NCBI RefSeq assembly: GCF_040409955.1
Contig: NZ_CP123385.1
Location: forward strand, 1,285,501-1,349,500
DNA length: 64,000 nucleotides
Source of the DNA: Salipiger sp. H15
GTDB taxonomy: Bacteria > Pseudomonadota > Alphaproteobacteria > Rhodobacterales > Rhodobacteraceae
Direction: 5' to 3'
Part shown: positions 16,459 through 24,523 of the stretch, in pieces
Layout of the letters: every line of letters begins with the position of its first letter
Numbering within the stretch: the first letter of the stretch is position 1
Notes under the pieces: generated by a model
The model's database searches: none
The model's input: the letters and a program-made list of their open reading frames with translations, nothing else
What the model was told of the DNA's origin: nothing
Made by a program: the position numbers and the translations under genes

Positions 16459-17735
16459 GCATGGAACTTGCGCTGCTGCTTGGCAGCTTCGTGGTGCTGA
16501 TCCTGATCGACGCACCCATCGCCGTGGCGCTGGGGCTGGCCTCGGCGCTCTACATCGCCGTCGCCGACCTTGCCCCGATGATGGTCGTCGCGCAGCGGAT
16601 GATCGCCGGGATCGACAGCTTCACGCTGCTCGCCATCCCGCTCTTCCTGATGGCCGGGATGCTGATGGTGCAGGGCGGGCTTGCCCCGCGCATCGTCGCG
16701 CTCTGCGCGGCGCTGGTCGGGCGCAGCACCGGCGGGCTTGCCATCGTGATGATCACCGCCTGCCTGCTCTTCGGCTCGCTCTCTGGCTCGGGCGTGGCGG
16801 ACGTGGTCGCCGTGGGCACCATGCTGCTGCCCGCGATGAAGGAGCGCGGCTACGAGCCGGGCTTCTCCTGCGCGGCGCTCGGCTGCGCCGGCTCGCTCGG
16901 CACCGTCGTGCCGCCCTCGATCGTGCTCATCGTCTACGGCACCGCCACCAACACCTCGATCGGCCAACTCTTCCTCGGCGCGATCATCCCCGGCCTGCTG
17001 CTGGGCCTCGGGCTGATGGTCGTGGCCTGGTTCATCTCGCGCCGCTACGGCTGGCGCGGCGGCGAGCCGGTCTCGGGCGCCAACGTGCGGCGCCGGCTGG
17101 TCGAGGCGGTCCCCGCGCTCATCGCCCCGGTGATCATCGTCGGCGGCATCCGCTTCGGCATCTTCACCCCGACCGAGGCGGCGGGGGCGGGCGTGGTCTA
17201 CGCGCTGCTGACCGGCGGGCTGCTCTACCGCAGCCTCGACCTGCGCGGCATCGGGAAGATCCTGCGCGACACCACCGAGATGACCGGATCGATCCTCTTC
17301 GTGATCGCCGCGGCCTCGGTCTTCGGCTGGATCCTTGCTGCCGAGCAGGTGCCGCAGCTGGCGGTGAACGGCATCCTCGCGCTGACCGAGAACGCCACCG
17401 TGGCGCTGCTGCTGATCATGCTGCTGGTGCTGATCCTCGGCACCTTCATGGAAAGCATCGCGATCATCCTGATCCTCGCGCCGGTGTTCCTGCCGGTGCT
17501 GCGGGCCTACGGGATCGACCCGGTCTATTTCGGCATCCTGCTGACCATCAACCTCGCCATCGGCGCCAACACCCCGCCGCTCGGCATCGACCTCATGGCC
17601 GCCTGCCGCACCGGGGGCATCCCGATGTCCGCCGCCTTCCGCTACCTCCTGCCGTTCCTCGGCTCGATGGTCGCGGTGCTGCTTCTCCTGGTCCTGTTCC
17701 CCGGGATCATCACCGGCCTGACCGGGGCGCTCTGA
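16455..17735 (+). CDS. TRAP transporter large permease (DctM family), system 2
   Basis: The protein has 426 residues with about twelve membrane segments. DctM signatures are LLFGSLSGSGVADVVAVGTMLLPAMKERGY, LGTVVPPSIVLIVYG and NLAIGANTPPLGIDLMAAC. The chosen start (ATGAGCATGGAA) overlaps the DctQ stop. It forms the transport core with DctQ and receives ligand from the binding protein of this operon. Confidence 0.93.
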   Translation: MSMELALLLGSFVVLILIDAPIAVALGLASALYIAVADLAPMMVVAQRMIAGIDSFTLLAIPLFLMAGMLMVQGGLAPRIVALCAALVGRSTGGLAIVMITACLLFGSLSGSGVADVVAVGTMLLPAMKERGYEPGFSCAALGCAGSLGTVVPPSIVLIVYGTATNTSIGQLFLGAIIPGLLLGLGLMVVAWFISRRYGWRGGEPVSGANVRRRLVEAVPALIAPVIIVGGIRFGIFTPTEAAGAGVVYALLTGGLLYRSLDLRGIGKILRDTTEMTGSILFVIAAASVFGWILAAEQVPQLAVNGILALTENATVALLLIMLLVLILGTFMESIAIILILAPVFLPVLRAYGIDPVYFGILLTINLAIGANTPPLGIDLMAACRTGGIPMSAAFRYLLPFLGSMVAVLLLLVLFPGIITGLTGAL

Positions 17736-17768
17736 CGCCCCGCTCCCTCTCACGTCACGAGGCAAGAA

Positions 17769-19013
17769 ATGAGCTTTTCCCCTGAAACCCGCGTCTCGCT
17801 GGACCGGTTCTGGTCGACCATCGAGGCCTCGGCCGAGATCGGCAAGGGCCGTCCCGGCGGCCTGTCGCGGCTGACCCTGACCGACAGCGACCGCGAGATG
17901 CGCGACCTCTTCGTGAGCTGGTGCGAGGACGCCGGGCTCGCGGTCGAGATCGACGAGCTTGGCTCGATCTTCGCGCGGCGCGAGGGCACCGACGCGGCGC
18001 TGCCGCCGATCTACATCGGCAGCCACCTCGACACGCAGATCAACGGCGGCCGCTTCGACGGTATCGCCGGGGTGCTGGCGGGGCTCGAGCTGGTGCGCTG
18101 CCTGAACGATCTGGGCCACGTCACCCGCCGCCCCATCGTCGTCGTCGACTGGACCAACGAGGAGGGCGCGCGCTTCTCGCCGCCGATGGTCGCCTCGGGC
18201 TGCTTCGTCGGCAAGTACGAGCGGGACTGGGTCTACGCGCTCGAGGCCGATGACGGCCCGCGCTTCGGCGACGAGCTCGAGCGCATCGGCTACAAGGGCG
18301 CGATGCCCTGCAAGGCCGGCGAGATCGACGCCTATTTCGAGCTGCACATCGAGCAGGGCCCGATCCTCGACGCCGAGAAGCGGCAGGTGGGCGTGGTCAC
18401 CGGCGGCTATCCCTCGCACGGCGTGCGGGTCCGCTTCGACGGCGAGACCGCCCATACCGGCCCGACCCCGATGGACCTGCGCCACAACGCGCTGATCGCC
18501 GGGGCGCGCTTCCTGACCGCCGTCGACGACATCGGCTGGGAGTTCGCCGTGGGCGACGGCAAGGCCACCGGCTCGCGCCTCGCCGCCTGGCCGAACAAGC
18601 CGGGGATCCTGTCGGACACCGCGCAATGCATCGCCGACGTGCGCCACCCCGATCCGATCACCGCGCGGGTGATGGCCGAGAAGATGCGCCGCGCCGCCCA
18701 TGCCGCCGCCGCCATGGCGGGCTGCCAGGCGGTGATCGAGGACGAGTGGAGCTGGGGCGGCGACATCTTCGACGCCGAGCTGATCACCGGCATCCGTGAC
18801 GAGGCCATCCGGCAGGGCTGGAACTGGCGCGACATCCAGTCCCAGGCGGGGCATGACGCCTATCACATGGCGCTGCACTGCCCGACGGCGATGATCTTCA
18901 CCCCCTGCAAGGGCGGCATCACCCACAACAACAACGAAAGCTGCGAGCCCGCGGATTTCGAGGCCGGGCTCAACATGCTGCTGCACGCGGTGGTCGCGCG
19001 CGCCGACCGCTGA
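17769..19013 (+). CDS. Zn-dependent M20-family hydrolase (N-carbamoyl-L-amino acid hydrolase/allantoate amidohydrolase type)
   Basis: The protein has 414 residues. The metal site reads GSHLDTQINGGRFDGIAGVLAGLE (His then Asp, about 79-102), WTNEEGARFSP with the catalytic Glu pair, and an ELHIEQGP His/Glu. The dimer domain follows (GETAHTGPTPMDLRHNA), and QAGHDAYHMA gives the last metal His. This is the HyuC/AllC/beta-ureidopropionase group, which removes carbamoyl or ureido groups as CO2 and ammonia. It has a GAGG site and is the last gene of TRAP operon 2. The specific substrate cannot be read from sequence. Confidence 0.88.
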   Translation: MSFSPETRVSLDRFWSTIEASAEIGKGRPGGLSRLTLTDSDREMRDLFVSWCEDAGLAVEIDELGSIFARREGTDAALPPIYIGSHLDTQINGGRFDGIAGVLAGLELVRCLNDLGHVTRRPIVVVDWTNEEGARFSPPMVASGCFVGKYERDWVYALEADDGPRFGDELERIGYKGAMPCKAGEIDAYFELHIEQGPILDAEKRQVGVVTGGYPSHGVRVRFDGETAHTGPTPMDLRHNALIAGARFLTAVDDIGWEFAVGDGKATGSRLAAWPNKPGILSDTAQCIADVRHPDPITARVMAEKMRRAAHAAAAMAGCQAVIEDEWSWGGDIFDAELITGIRDEAIRQGWNWRDIQSQAGHDAYHMALHCPTAMIFTPCKGGITHNNNESCEPADFEAGLNMLLHAVVARADR

Positions 19014-19043
19014 TCTGACCGCCGCAACACGAAGCGATAGGGT

Positions 19044-19061
19044 CCCGGCCGGCAGGCCGGG
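19044..19061. terminator. Short hairpin between the convergent hydrolase and lysR genes
   Basis: CCCGGCC-GGCA-GGCCGGG forms a 7-bp stem in the 69-base gap between two convergent genes. It could stop transcription from both sides. Confidence 0.45.
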
Positions 19062-19082
19062 GCCGATCGCCGCGCGGATCGC

Positions 19083-20018
19083 TCAGGACATCTCGGGGTA
19101 GAGGTTCAGAAGCTCCTCGATCAGGTCGACGAAGAGCTGTTCCGGCGGCGTCAGCTGGCTCTGCTGGCTGTGCACGAGGAAGACGTCCGCGCCGAGCGGC
19201 TGGTCGACCAGCTTCAGCGGCCAGAGCTGGCCCTGCTCGACCTCCTCGACCACGGCCACCGCGGGCAGGATGCCGATGCCGAGCCCGCAGACGATCATCC
19301 GCCGCACCTCCTCGAGGTCATGGCTCGAGCCGCTGATGCGGTTGCCGAGCCCCAGCCCCTCGCGCAGCATGATCATCGGCTCGAGCCCCATGCCCTCGGT
19401 CGCGCAGGAGAAGGCGACGACCGGCTCCTGCTGCAGGTCGCGCACGTCGACCTCGGTCTTGCCGAAGAGCCGGTGCTCGGCCCCGCAGAAGACGCTGAAC
19501 TCCTCGCGGAAGAGATGCCGGCAGGTCAGCCCGATGATCGGCTTGGTCAGCAGGCAGATGCCGATGCCGGCCTTCTCCTGCGAGATGCGCCGGACGGTCT
19601 CGGCCGAGTTCTGCACCTCGATCCGCCAGGTGATCGACGGGCAGCGCTGGTGGTAGAGCCGCAGCGCCTCGTCGATCAGCGGCGAGTTCAGGCGCGAGAT
19701 GATCGACAGGTTGAGCTCGCCGAATTCCTCGTCGTTGCGATCCTCCGAGAGCACCGCGATGCGGTCCACGCCGCGGAAGATCTCGGAGCATTCCTGGTAG
19801 ATCTTCTCGCCCCGGAGGGTCAGCGCGAAATGCCGGCTGCCGCGGAACACGAGCTGGCAGCCGAGCTGTTCCTCGAGCCGCTGCAGCGCGAGGCTCACCG
19901 AGGGCTGGCTCATGTTCAGCCGCTTGGCGGCGCGGGTGATGCCCTTCTCCTCGGCGATCACGCAGAAGCTGCGCAGCAGGTTCCAGTTCAGATCGGCGAT
20001 GGCCGGTTTCGCAGGCAT
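19083..20018 (-). CDS. LysR-family transcriptional regulator
   Basis: The protein has 311 residues. The N-terminal winged helix reads LLRSFCVIAEEKGITRAAKRLNMSQPSVSLALQRLEEQLG, followed by a type 2 periplasmic-binding-like effector domain. I chose the ATG with a GAGGT site five bases upstream; an ATG at 20033 and further upstream starts are possible. It is convergent with TRAP operon 2 and divergent from the RraA-like gene across a region holding a classic LysR box, so it probably controls itself and the RraA-like gene. Confidence 0.88.
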   Translation of the reverse strand: MPAKPAIADLNWNLLRSFCVIAEEKGITRAAKRLNMSQPSVSLALQRLEEQLGCQLVFRGSRHFALTLRGEKIYQECSEIFRGVDRIAVLSEDRNDEEFGELNLSIISRLNSPLIDEALRLYHQRCPSITWRIEVQNSAETVRRISQEKAGIGICLLTKPIIGLTCRHLFREEFSVFCGAEHRLFGKTEVDVRDLQQEPVVAFSCATEGMGLEPMIMLREGLGLGNRISGSSHDLEEVRRMIVCGLGIGILPAVAVVEEVEQGQLWPLKLVDQPLGADVFLVHSQQSQLTPPEQLFVDLIEELLNLYPEMS

Positions 20019-20075
20019 GGCACCTCGACTCATGGGACTGACAGGCATGTAGCACGGGACGGCCGCAACCCGGCC

Positions 20076-20090
20076 ATAGGCAGGGCTTAT
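20076..20090. promoter_or_regulatory. LysR-type operator (ATAGGC-N3-GCTTAT)
   Basis: A near-perfect interrupted palindrome carrying the T-N11-A core of LysR sites lies 58 bases upstream of the lysR start and 89 bases upstream of the RraA-like gene, in the divergent promoter. Confidence 0.6.
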
Positions 20091-20178
20091 CGTTCCGATC
20101 GGCGGCGGCGGCAATGACGGCTTCGCGCCCGGCGCCGCGACGGGCTAGTCTCGGGCCAACCGCTGACAGGAGCCGCCC

Positions 20179-20790
20179 ATGCTACCCGATCTTTCCGGGG
20201 TTGAAACCGCCACGCTCGGCCGCGTCCTGCGCGAGGGCTTCATGGCGCCCTCGATCCAGTCGCTGTTTCCCGGCCACCGCATCTTCGGCCCGGCGCTGAC
20301 CGTGCGGCTGCCCGGTCCCGACGGCTCGGCGCTGATCGAGGCGCTGTCGGTGGCCGTGCCGGGCGAGGTCATCGTGATCGACCGCTGCGGCGACCTGCGC
20401 CACGCCTGCTTCGGCGCGGTCACCGGTCACGCGGCCCGGGCGCGGGGCGTCGCCGGGGTGGTGATCGACGGCTTCGTCACCGACCGCGCCGCGCTCGAGG
20501 CGCTCGGCCTGCCGGTCTGGTGCCGCGGCCGCTCGCCGCTGACCACCCGCATCCGCAACCTCGCCGGAGAGATCGGCGGGCTGATCAGCTGCGGCGGGAC
20601 CAAGGTCTCGCGCGGGGACATCATCCTCGCCGACGAGAACGGCGTCGTCGTGCTCGATCCCGCGGAGGCGGCGCGCCACGCGGCCACGGCCCTGCGCCTG
20701 CAGCAGGAGGAGGCGGAGATCATCCGCCGCCTCGGGAAGGGCGAGACGCTGGCCGCCCTGACGGCCTCCCTCGCGGGCGTCTCGAAATGA
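20179..20790 (+). CDS. RraA-like / HMG-CHA aldolase-family protein
   Basis: The protein has 203 residues in the RraA/HMG-aldolase fold: GPALTVRLPGPDGSALIEALSVAVPGEVIVID, then GAVTGHAARARGVAGVVIDGFVTDRAALEALGLPVWCRG. Catalytic members have an Arg-Asp pair in VVIDGxxRD; here the Arg is Thr (GFVTD) and the Asp is kept. The enzyme may therefore have altered chemistry or be a non-aldolase RraA relative. It has a CAGGAG site. It is divergent from lysR and may take part in oxo-acid metabolism with TRAP system 2. Confidence 0.75.
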   Translation: MLPDLSGVETATLGRVLREGFMAPSIQSLFPGHRIFGPALTVRLPGPDGSALIEALSVAVPGEVIVIDRCGDLRHACFGAVTGHAARARGVAGVVIDGFVTDRAALEALGLPVWCRGRSPLTTRIRNLAGEIGGLISCGGTKVSRGDIILADENGVVVLDPAEAARHAATALRLQQEEAEIIRRLGKGETLAALTASLAGVSK

Positions 20791-20960
20791 CACCGGGCGC
20801 GTGCCGCCGCGCGTAAGGCTCGCGCTGGCACCTCGATGCGTAGGACATCCGACGTCGGGGGCCGCGTGCCACCTTTCGCCGGCCCGGCAATGCCGTGCGC
20901 CGGTGCCGCAGGGTCAAAGACACGCATGACAGCGACTGCATATGATCGTACTTCTACGGC

Positions 20961-23066
20961 ATGGGATTTTCGCTCGACCAGATCCTGCCGTCTCTCGAGA
21001 GCTTCGGGCTCTGGTCCTACTGGATCATAGGGCTCGCCGCGCTGCTCGAAGCGGTTTTCGTGACCGGCATCTTCCTGCCCGGAACCCTCGTCGTCGATGC
21101 CGGTGGGGTGCTCGTCCAGCAAGGGGCGCTTGATTTCCTCGACCTCGTCTGGTTCGTCGTCGTCGGCTCGGTGCTGGGCGGCGAGATCAGCTACTGGCTC
21201 GGCGTGCTGCTGCGCCGGGGTGTCGAGAAGCGCAAAAAGCTGGAGGACTCGGCGAGCTACCGGCGCGCGGTAAGGCTCTTCGAGCGATACGGCGGTTTCG
21301 CGCTGGTGCTGGGCCGCTTCTTCGGGCCCGTCTCCGGCCTCGTCCCGCTCGCCGCCTCGGCGGCCGGGATGCCGCGGCGGCGCTTCGTGCTGTGGAATAT
21401 CGTCAGCGGCGTGCCCTACGCGCTGGCCCATGTCGGCTTCGGCTACGTGATCGGCCATGTCGCCTCGAGCTTCGGCCCCTATGCCACGCGGCTCGGTCTC
21501 TTCGCCGTTGCGGTGCTGGCGGCACTGGGGGTGCTCTGGTGGCTGATCCTGAGGATCCTGCGGCTGATGCCCTTCCTTGTCTCGGTGCTCACCTCGATAG
21601 GTGGGGCCATCCGCGACAATCCCGACGTGCGGCGCTGGACTCTGAGCCACCCGAAGACCGCGGCCTTCCTCGCACACCGGTTCGACAGGACGCGGTTTTC
21701 CGGCCTGACGGCCACGCTGCTCGGATGCGCGGCCTTCTACATCCTCTGCGTCTGGTGCGGCTCGGTCTTCGACTTTCTCACGGCCGATCCGATCGTGCTG
21801 GTGGACACGCGGCTGGCAAGCCTCATCCACGCCTTCTGGTCACCGGAACTGCTGACGCTCGCGGGCCACGTGACGGCGCTCGGCGACAGGCGGGTCATCG
21901 CGCTGCTCTGCGTGGCGTCCGGGGTGCTCCTGCTCGAGCGGCGGCGGCCCGACCTGCTGCTGGGTCTCGGTGTCGCGCTGGCCGGCGATATCGTCTCGGT
22001 GGCGCTGCTCAAGCGCATCTTCCACCGCCCGCGCTCGGACCTCGGCTATTTCACCGAGGTCTCGGGCAGCTTCCCTTCGGGCCATGCCGGGCTGTCGGTC
22101 GCCTTCTACGGCTTCCTGTTCTTCATCCTCTGGCGGGTGAAGCTGCTGCGCGCGCCGGTGGCGCTGGGCGGCGCGGTCACGCTGGCCTTCTTCGTCGGGC
22201 TGAGCCGCGTCTACCTCATCGAGCACTACCTCTCCGACGTACTGAACGGCTGGCTCGTCGGAGCGATCTGGCTGCTGGCAGGCGTGGCCGCGGCGGAATG
22301 GTGGCGCGACAGCCGGAGCGTGCCGGAGCGCCCGGGCACGGGAGGGCCATGGCACATCGCGGTCGTCGGCCTCGCCGCGGTCTGTCTCGCCGCCGCGGCG
22401 TGGCAGGTCGCGACCTACGACAAGGCGCGCAACGTGCCGGTCCCGGTCCGGGCGGACGAGACCTTCGACAGGGTGGAGACTCTCGTCGCCTCCGGCCGCC
22501 TGCCGGGAGGGACGGAGTCCGTCGCCGGCACGCCACTTGAGCCGGTCAACGTGCTGCTGCTGGCGCGGGACGAGGCGGCGGTCGAGGCCGCGCTGGACAA
22601 GGCCGGCTGGCGGCGCGCGGCGGAGCCCGGCTTCGGCACGCTGGCCCGGGCCGCCATCGCCGCCTGGGGCAACAAGGCCGACGCCACCGCGCCGGTGACC
22701 CCCTATTTCTGGCACGATCTTCCCAACGACCTCGCCTTCCAGCAGCAGACCCCGGACGCGACCCTGCGCAAGCGCCACCACATCCGGCTCTGGCGCACCG
22801 ATTTCGTCGATGCCGCGGGGCTGCGGCTCTTCGTCGGCGCCGCGAGCTTCGACGACGGGCTCGACTGGGGCATCGACTGGGGCCTGCTGCACCACATCGA
22901 TCCGAATGTCGACGCCGAGCGCGACGGGGTCGTGGCCGACATTGAGGCCACCGGAGAGGTCGCTTCCACGACCCGCATCCGCCTGTCCGAGCCGCGCCTC
23001 GGGCAGTCGGTGGCCGGGGACCCGTGGTTCTCGGACGGGATCGCCGCCGTGCTGACGCTGCGCTGA
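20961..23066 (+). CDS. DedA-PAP2-LssY fusion membrane protein
   Basis: The protein has 701 residues in three modules. Residues 1 to about 200 are DedA (VFVTGIFLPGTLVVDAGG, GRFFGPVSGLVPLAASAAGMPRRRF), a family of undecaprenyl-phosphate and lipid flippases. Residues about 240-460 are a PAP2 acid phosphatase with KRIFHRPRSD, SFPSGHAGLSVAF and SRVYLIEHYLSDVLNG, a complete active site. Residues about 500-700 are an LssY C-terminal domain with LWRTDFVDAAGLRLFVGAASFDDG. The likely role is recycling or dephosphorylation of polyprenyl or phospholipid phosphates at the outer face of the inner membrane. It stands alone, with no strong ribosome site. Confidence 0.88.
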   Translation: MGFSLDQILPSLESFGLWSYWIIGLAALLEAVFVTGIFLPGTLVVDAGGVLVQQGALDFLDLVWFVVVGSVLGGEISYWLGVLLRRGVEKRKKLEDSASYRRAVRLFERYGGFALVLGRFFGPVSGLVPLAASAAGMPRRRFVLWNIVSGVPYALAHVGFGYVIGHVASSFGPYATRLGLFAVAVLAALGVLWWLILRILRLMPFLVSVLTSIGGAIRDNPDVRRWTLSHPKTAAFLAHRFDRTRFSGLTATLLGCAAFYILCVWCGSVFDFLTADPIVLVDTRLASLIHAFWSPELLTLAGHVTALGDRRVIALLCVASGVLLLERRRPDLLLGLGVALAGDIVSVALLKRIFHRPRSDLGYFTEVSGSFPSGHAGLSVAFYGFLFFILWRVKLLRAPVALGGAVTLAFFVGLSRVYLIEHYLSDVLNGWLVGAIWLLAGVAAAEWWRDSRSVPERPGTGGPWHIAVVGLAAVCLAAAAWQVATYDKARNVPVPVRADETFDRVETLVASGRLPGGTESVAGTPLEPVNVLLLARDEAAVEAALDKAGWRRAAEPGFGTLARAAIAAWGNKADATAPVTPYFWHDLPNDLAFQQQTPDATLRKRHHIRLWRTDFVDAAGLRLFVGAASFDDGLDWGIDWGLLHHIDPNVDAERDGVVADIEATGEVASTTRIRLSEPRLGQSVAGDPWFSDGIAAVLTLR

Positions 23067-23213
23067 GGCGGGGGTGTCACTCCTTGGGCCAGGTCCAGGA
23101 CGCCGGTCGTGCCACATGGAATGAGGGTCAGGCGGGGTTCCGAAGTCCGTTTTCCGTAACCGCAAGCCACCCGGAGCAGCGCGCTTGGCGCGATCGGCAC
23201 ATCGACGCGGCGC

Positions 23214-23876
23214 TCAGGTCCAGCCTGGGAAACCCTCGGGGCGGAAGCGGACCATCGCGTTCGGGCCGCGGGGCTCGAGCTCGTAAAGGGAGGGCCGGGC
23301 TGCGAGATAGGCCCTCCAACTGCGCTCTTGATACTTGCTGATCTTGACGCCGTGCGCTTGATACATCTTGGGAGATAGCTCGGTGATCCTCATACCAGCG
23401 CCCTGCTTGCTGTGCTGGGCGACCATCGCCCGGATCTGCAGGTCGAGTTCGCCCGGCGTTTGCGGATCGCCGGCATCGGCAAGCGAGATTTCTTTGAACT
23501 CCGAGCAGCAGGCGCGGTAGGCCGGCGGCGCCTTCTTCTCTCCGAGACCGATGACGCTGGCGCCATGCTCGCGCAGCCGCGTCACGAGGTGGCGGAAGTC
23601 GCCATCCGAGCTCACGATGACAAAGCTCCGCATTTGCTGCGTCAGAAGAAGTTCCATTGCGTCGAGGGCGAGGAGAATATCAGCCGCGTTCTTGCCAATT
23701 CCCGCATGGATGAGGCGATAGCCGGCCGCGTCGTGCCATTCGGACCCACGCTGCGCGTCGGTATAGACCCGGCTGACGCTGGCCGTGCCATAATGGGCAG
23801 CGAGGTGCTGAATGCGCGCGGCAAGTCTTCCACTGACATTGTCTCCATCAACCAGAACGGCAACCAACTTCGACAT
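23214..23876 (-). CDS. NYN-domain (PIN-like) protein with OST-HTH/LOTUS domain
   Basis: The protein has 220 residues. Residues 1 to about 125 form a NYN nuclease-like domain with acidic positions in VLVDGDNVSG, GKNAADILLALDAMELL and FVIVSSDGDFRHLVTRLREHGASVIGLG. Residues about 140-215 look like an OST-HTH/LOTUS RNA-binding domain (IRAMVAQHSKQGAGMRITELSPKMYQAHGVKISKY). Relatives of the LabA/DUF88 type act in RNA metabolism, including mammalian MARF1. The acidic site looks intact, so RNase activity is plausible. It is a single gene with no operon partner and is convergent with the DedA fusion. Confidence 0.85.
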   Translation of the reverse strand: MSKLVAVLVDGDNVSGRLAARIQHLAAHYGTASVSRVYTDAQRGSEWHDAAGYRLIHAGIGKNAADILLALDAMELLLTQQMRSFVIVSSDGDFRHLVTRLREHGASVIGLGEKKAPPAYRACCSEFKEISLADAGDPQTPGELDLQIRAMVAQHSKQGAGMRITELSPKMYQAHGVKISKYQERSWRAYLAARPSLYELEPRGPNAMVRFRPEGFPGWT

Positions 23877-24523
23877 CCTGCTCCCCCAACATGTTTCTCG
23901 AGAATACTCCGGAAACCGCGATCAAATTAACTTCATGCGGCCTCAGGAAATTATCTGGAGAGCAGAAACCCAAATGCAAGTGTCGAATTGATAAGGATGT
24001 TCAAGCTGAACGTGAATGGTGCTCTTGTGTCCCCAGCGTTGCAAACACAGAAGATATTCGAAAATCACACCGGAAACACGGGAGGGGGACAACCGCGCCG
24101 TAAGATCGCCAATATGACCGGAGGTGAAGCGGAAATCCGTGCTGAATTCGCAATCTCCCTGCGGCGGTTGTGCCTAGAATTGTCAGGGGCAACCCGCGTC
24201 GCGATTTCAATTGTACGCTGCTTTTTGCGGGTTTCTCCATCGGATCATCTCGCCCTCTCGGGCCGTGTGCAGTCCGAAATTGCAGCAGGGTTCAGGGCGC
24301 AAATGGCGCATTTCTGCCGGAAATAGTGGCAAGCGCCCTGCGGGCCGAATTCAGGTGTCTCCATCGGGCCGGGCGGAGTAGCGCCTTGCACCTTTCACTT
24401 CCGCCTGTCGCGCAGGGACAAACCGTCCGAACCCGCACCGTGCCGCGAGGTCATGCGCGCAGCCGGTGACTTCCTTGCAACGGTTTGTGGCGGCGGCCTT
24501 TCCTCGGTCGACAGCGCCTCTAT
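23877..24523. other. Lower-GC intergenic stretch between the NYN gene and the histidine kinase
   Basis: About 650 bases with noticeably less GC than the flanks. A 70-codon open frame from the ATG at 24115 to a stop at 24327 lacks the high third-position GC of neighbours and has no recognisable motif, so it is not called. The stretch must hold the promoters of the two divergent genes. No terminator, tRNA or repeat was found. Confidence 0.4.

Noticed and set aside
16389..18986. An 865-codon open frame opposite TRAP system 2 and the M20 hydrolase
   Set aside because: Its composition (Arg, Asp, His, Gln repeats) is that of an antisense shadow of membrane and hydrolase genes. No start context or motif was found.
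11259..20790. The dehalogenase and TRAP system 2 as one organohalide uptake and catabolism operon
   Set aside because: A 14-bp terminator hairpin and a separate promoter gap lie between them, and the M20 hydrolase points to an amide or ureido substrate. A functional link is possible but not supported.
20791..20960. Possible small gene or RNA between the RraA-like gene and the DedA fusion
   Set aside because: Short open frames are Arg-rich shadows, and no stable hairpin with conserved features was found.
24115..24327. A 70-codon open frame before the hybrid kinase
   Set aside because: Third-position GC is far lower than in neighbouring genes, and there is no conserved motif or convincing ribosome site. 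It is kept only as a comment on the gap.
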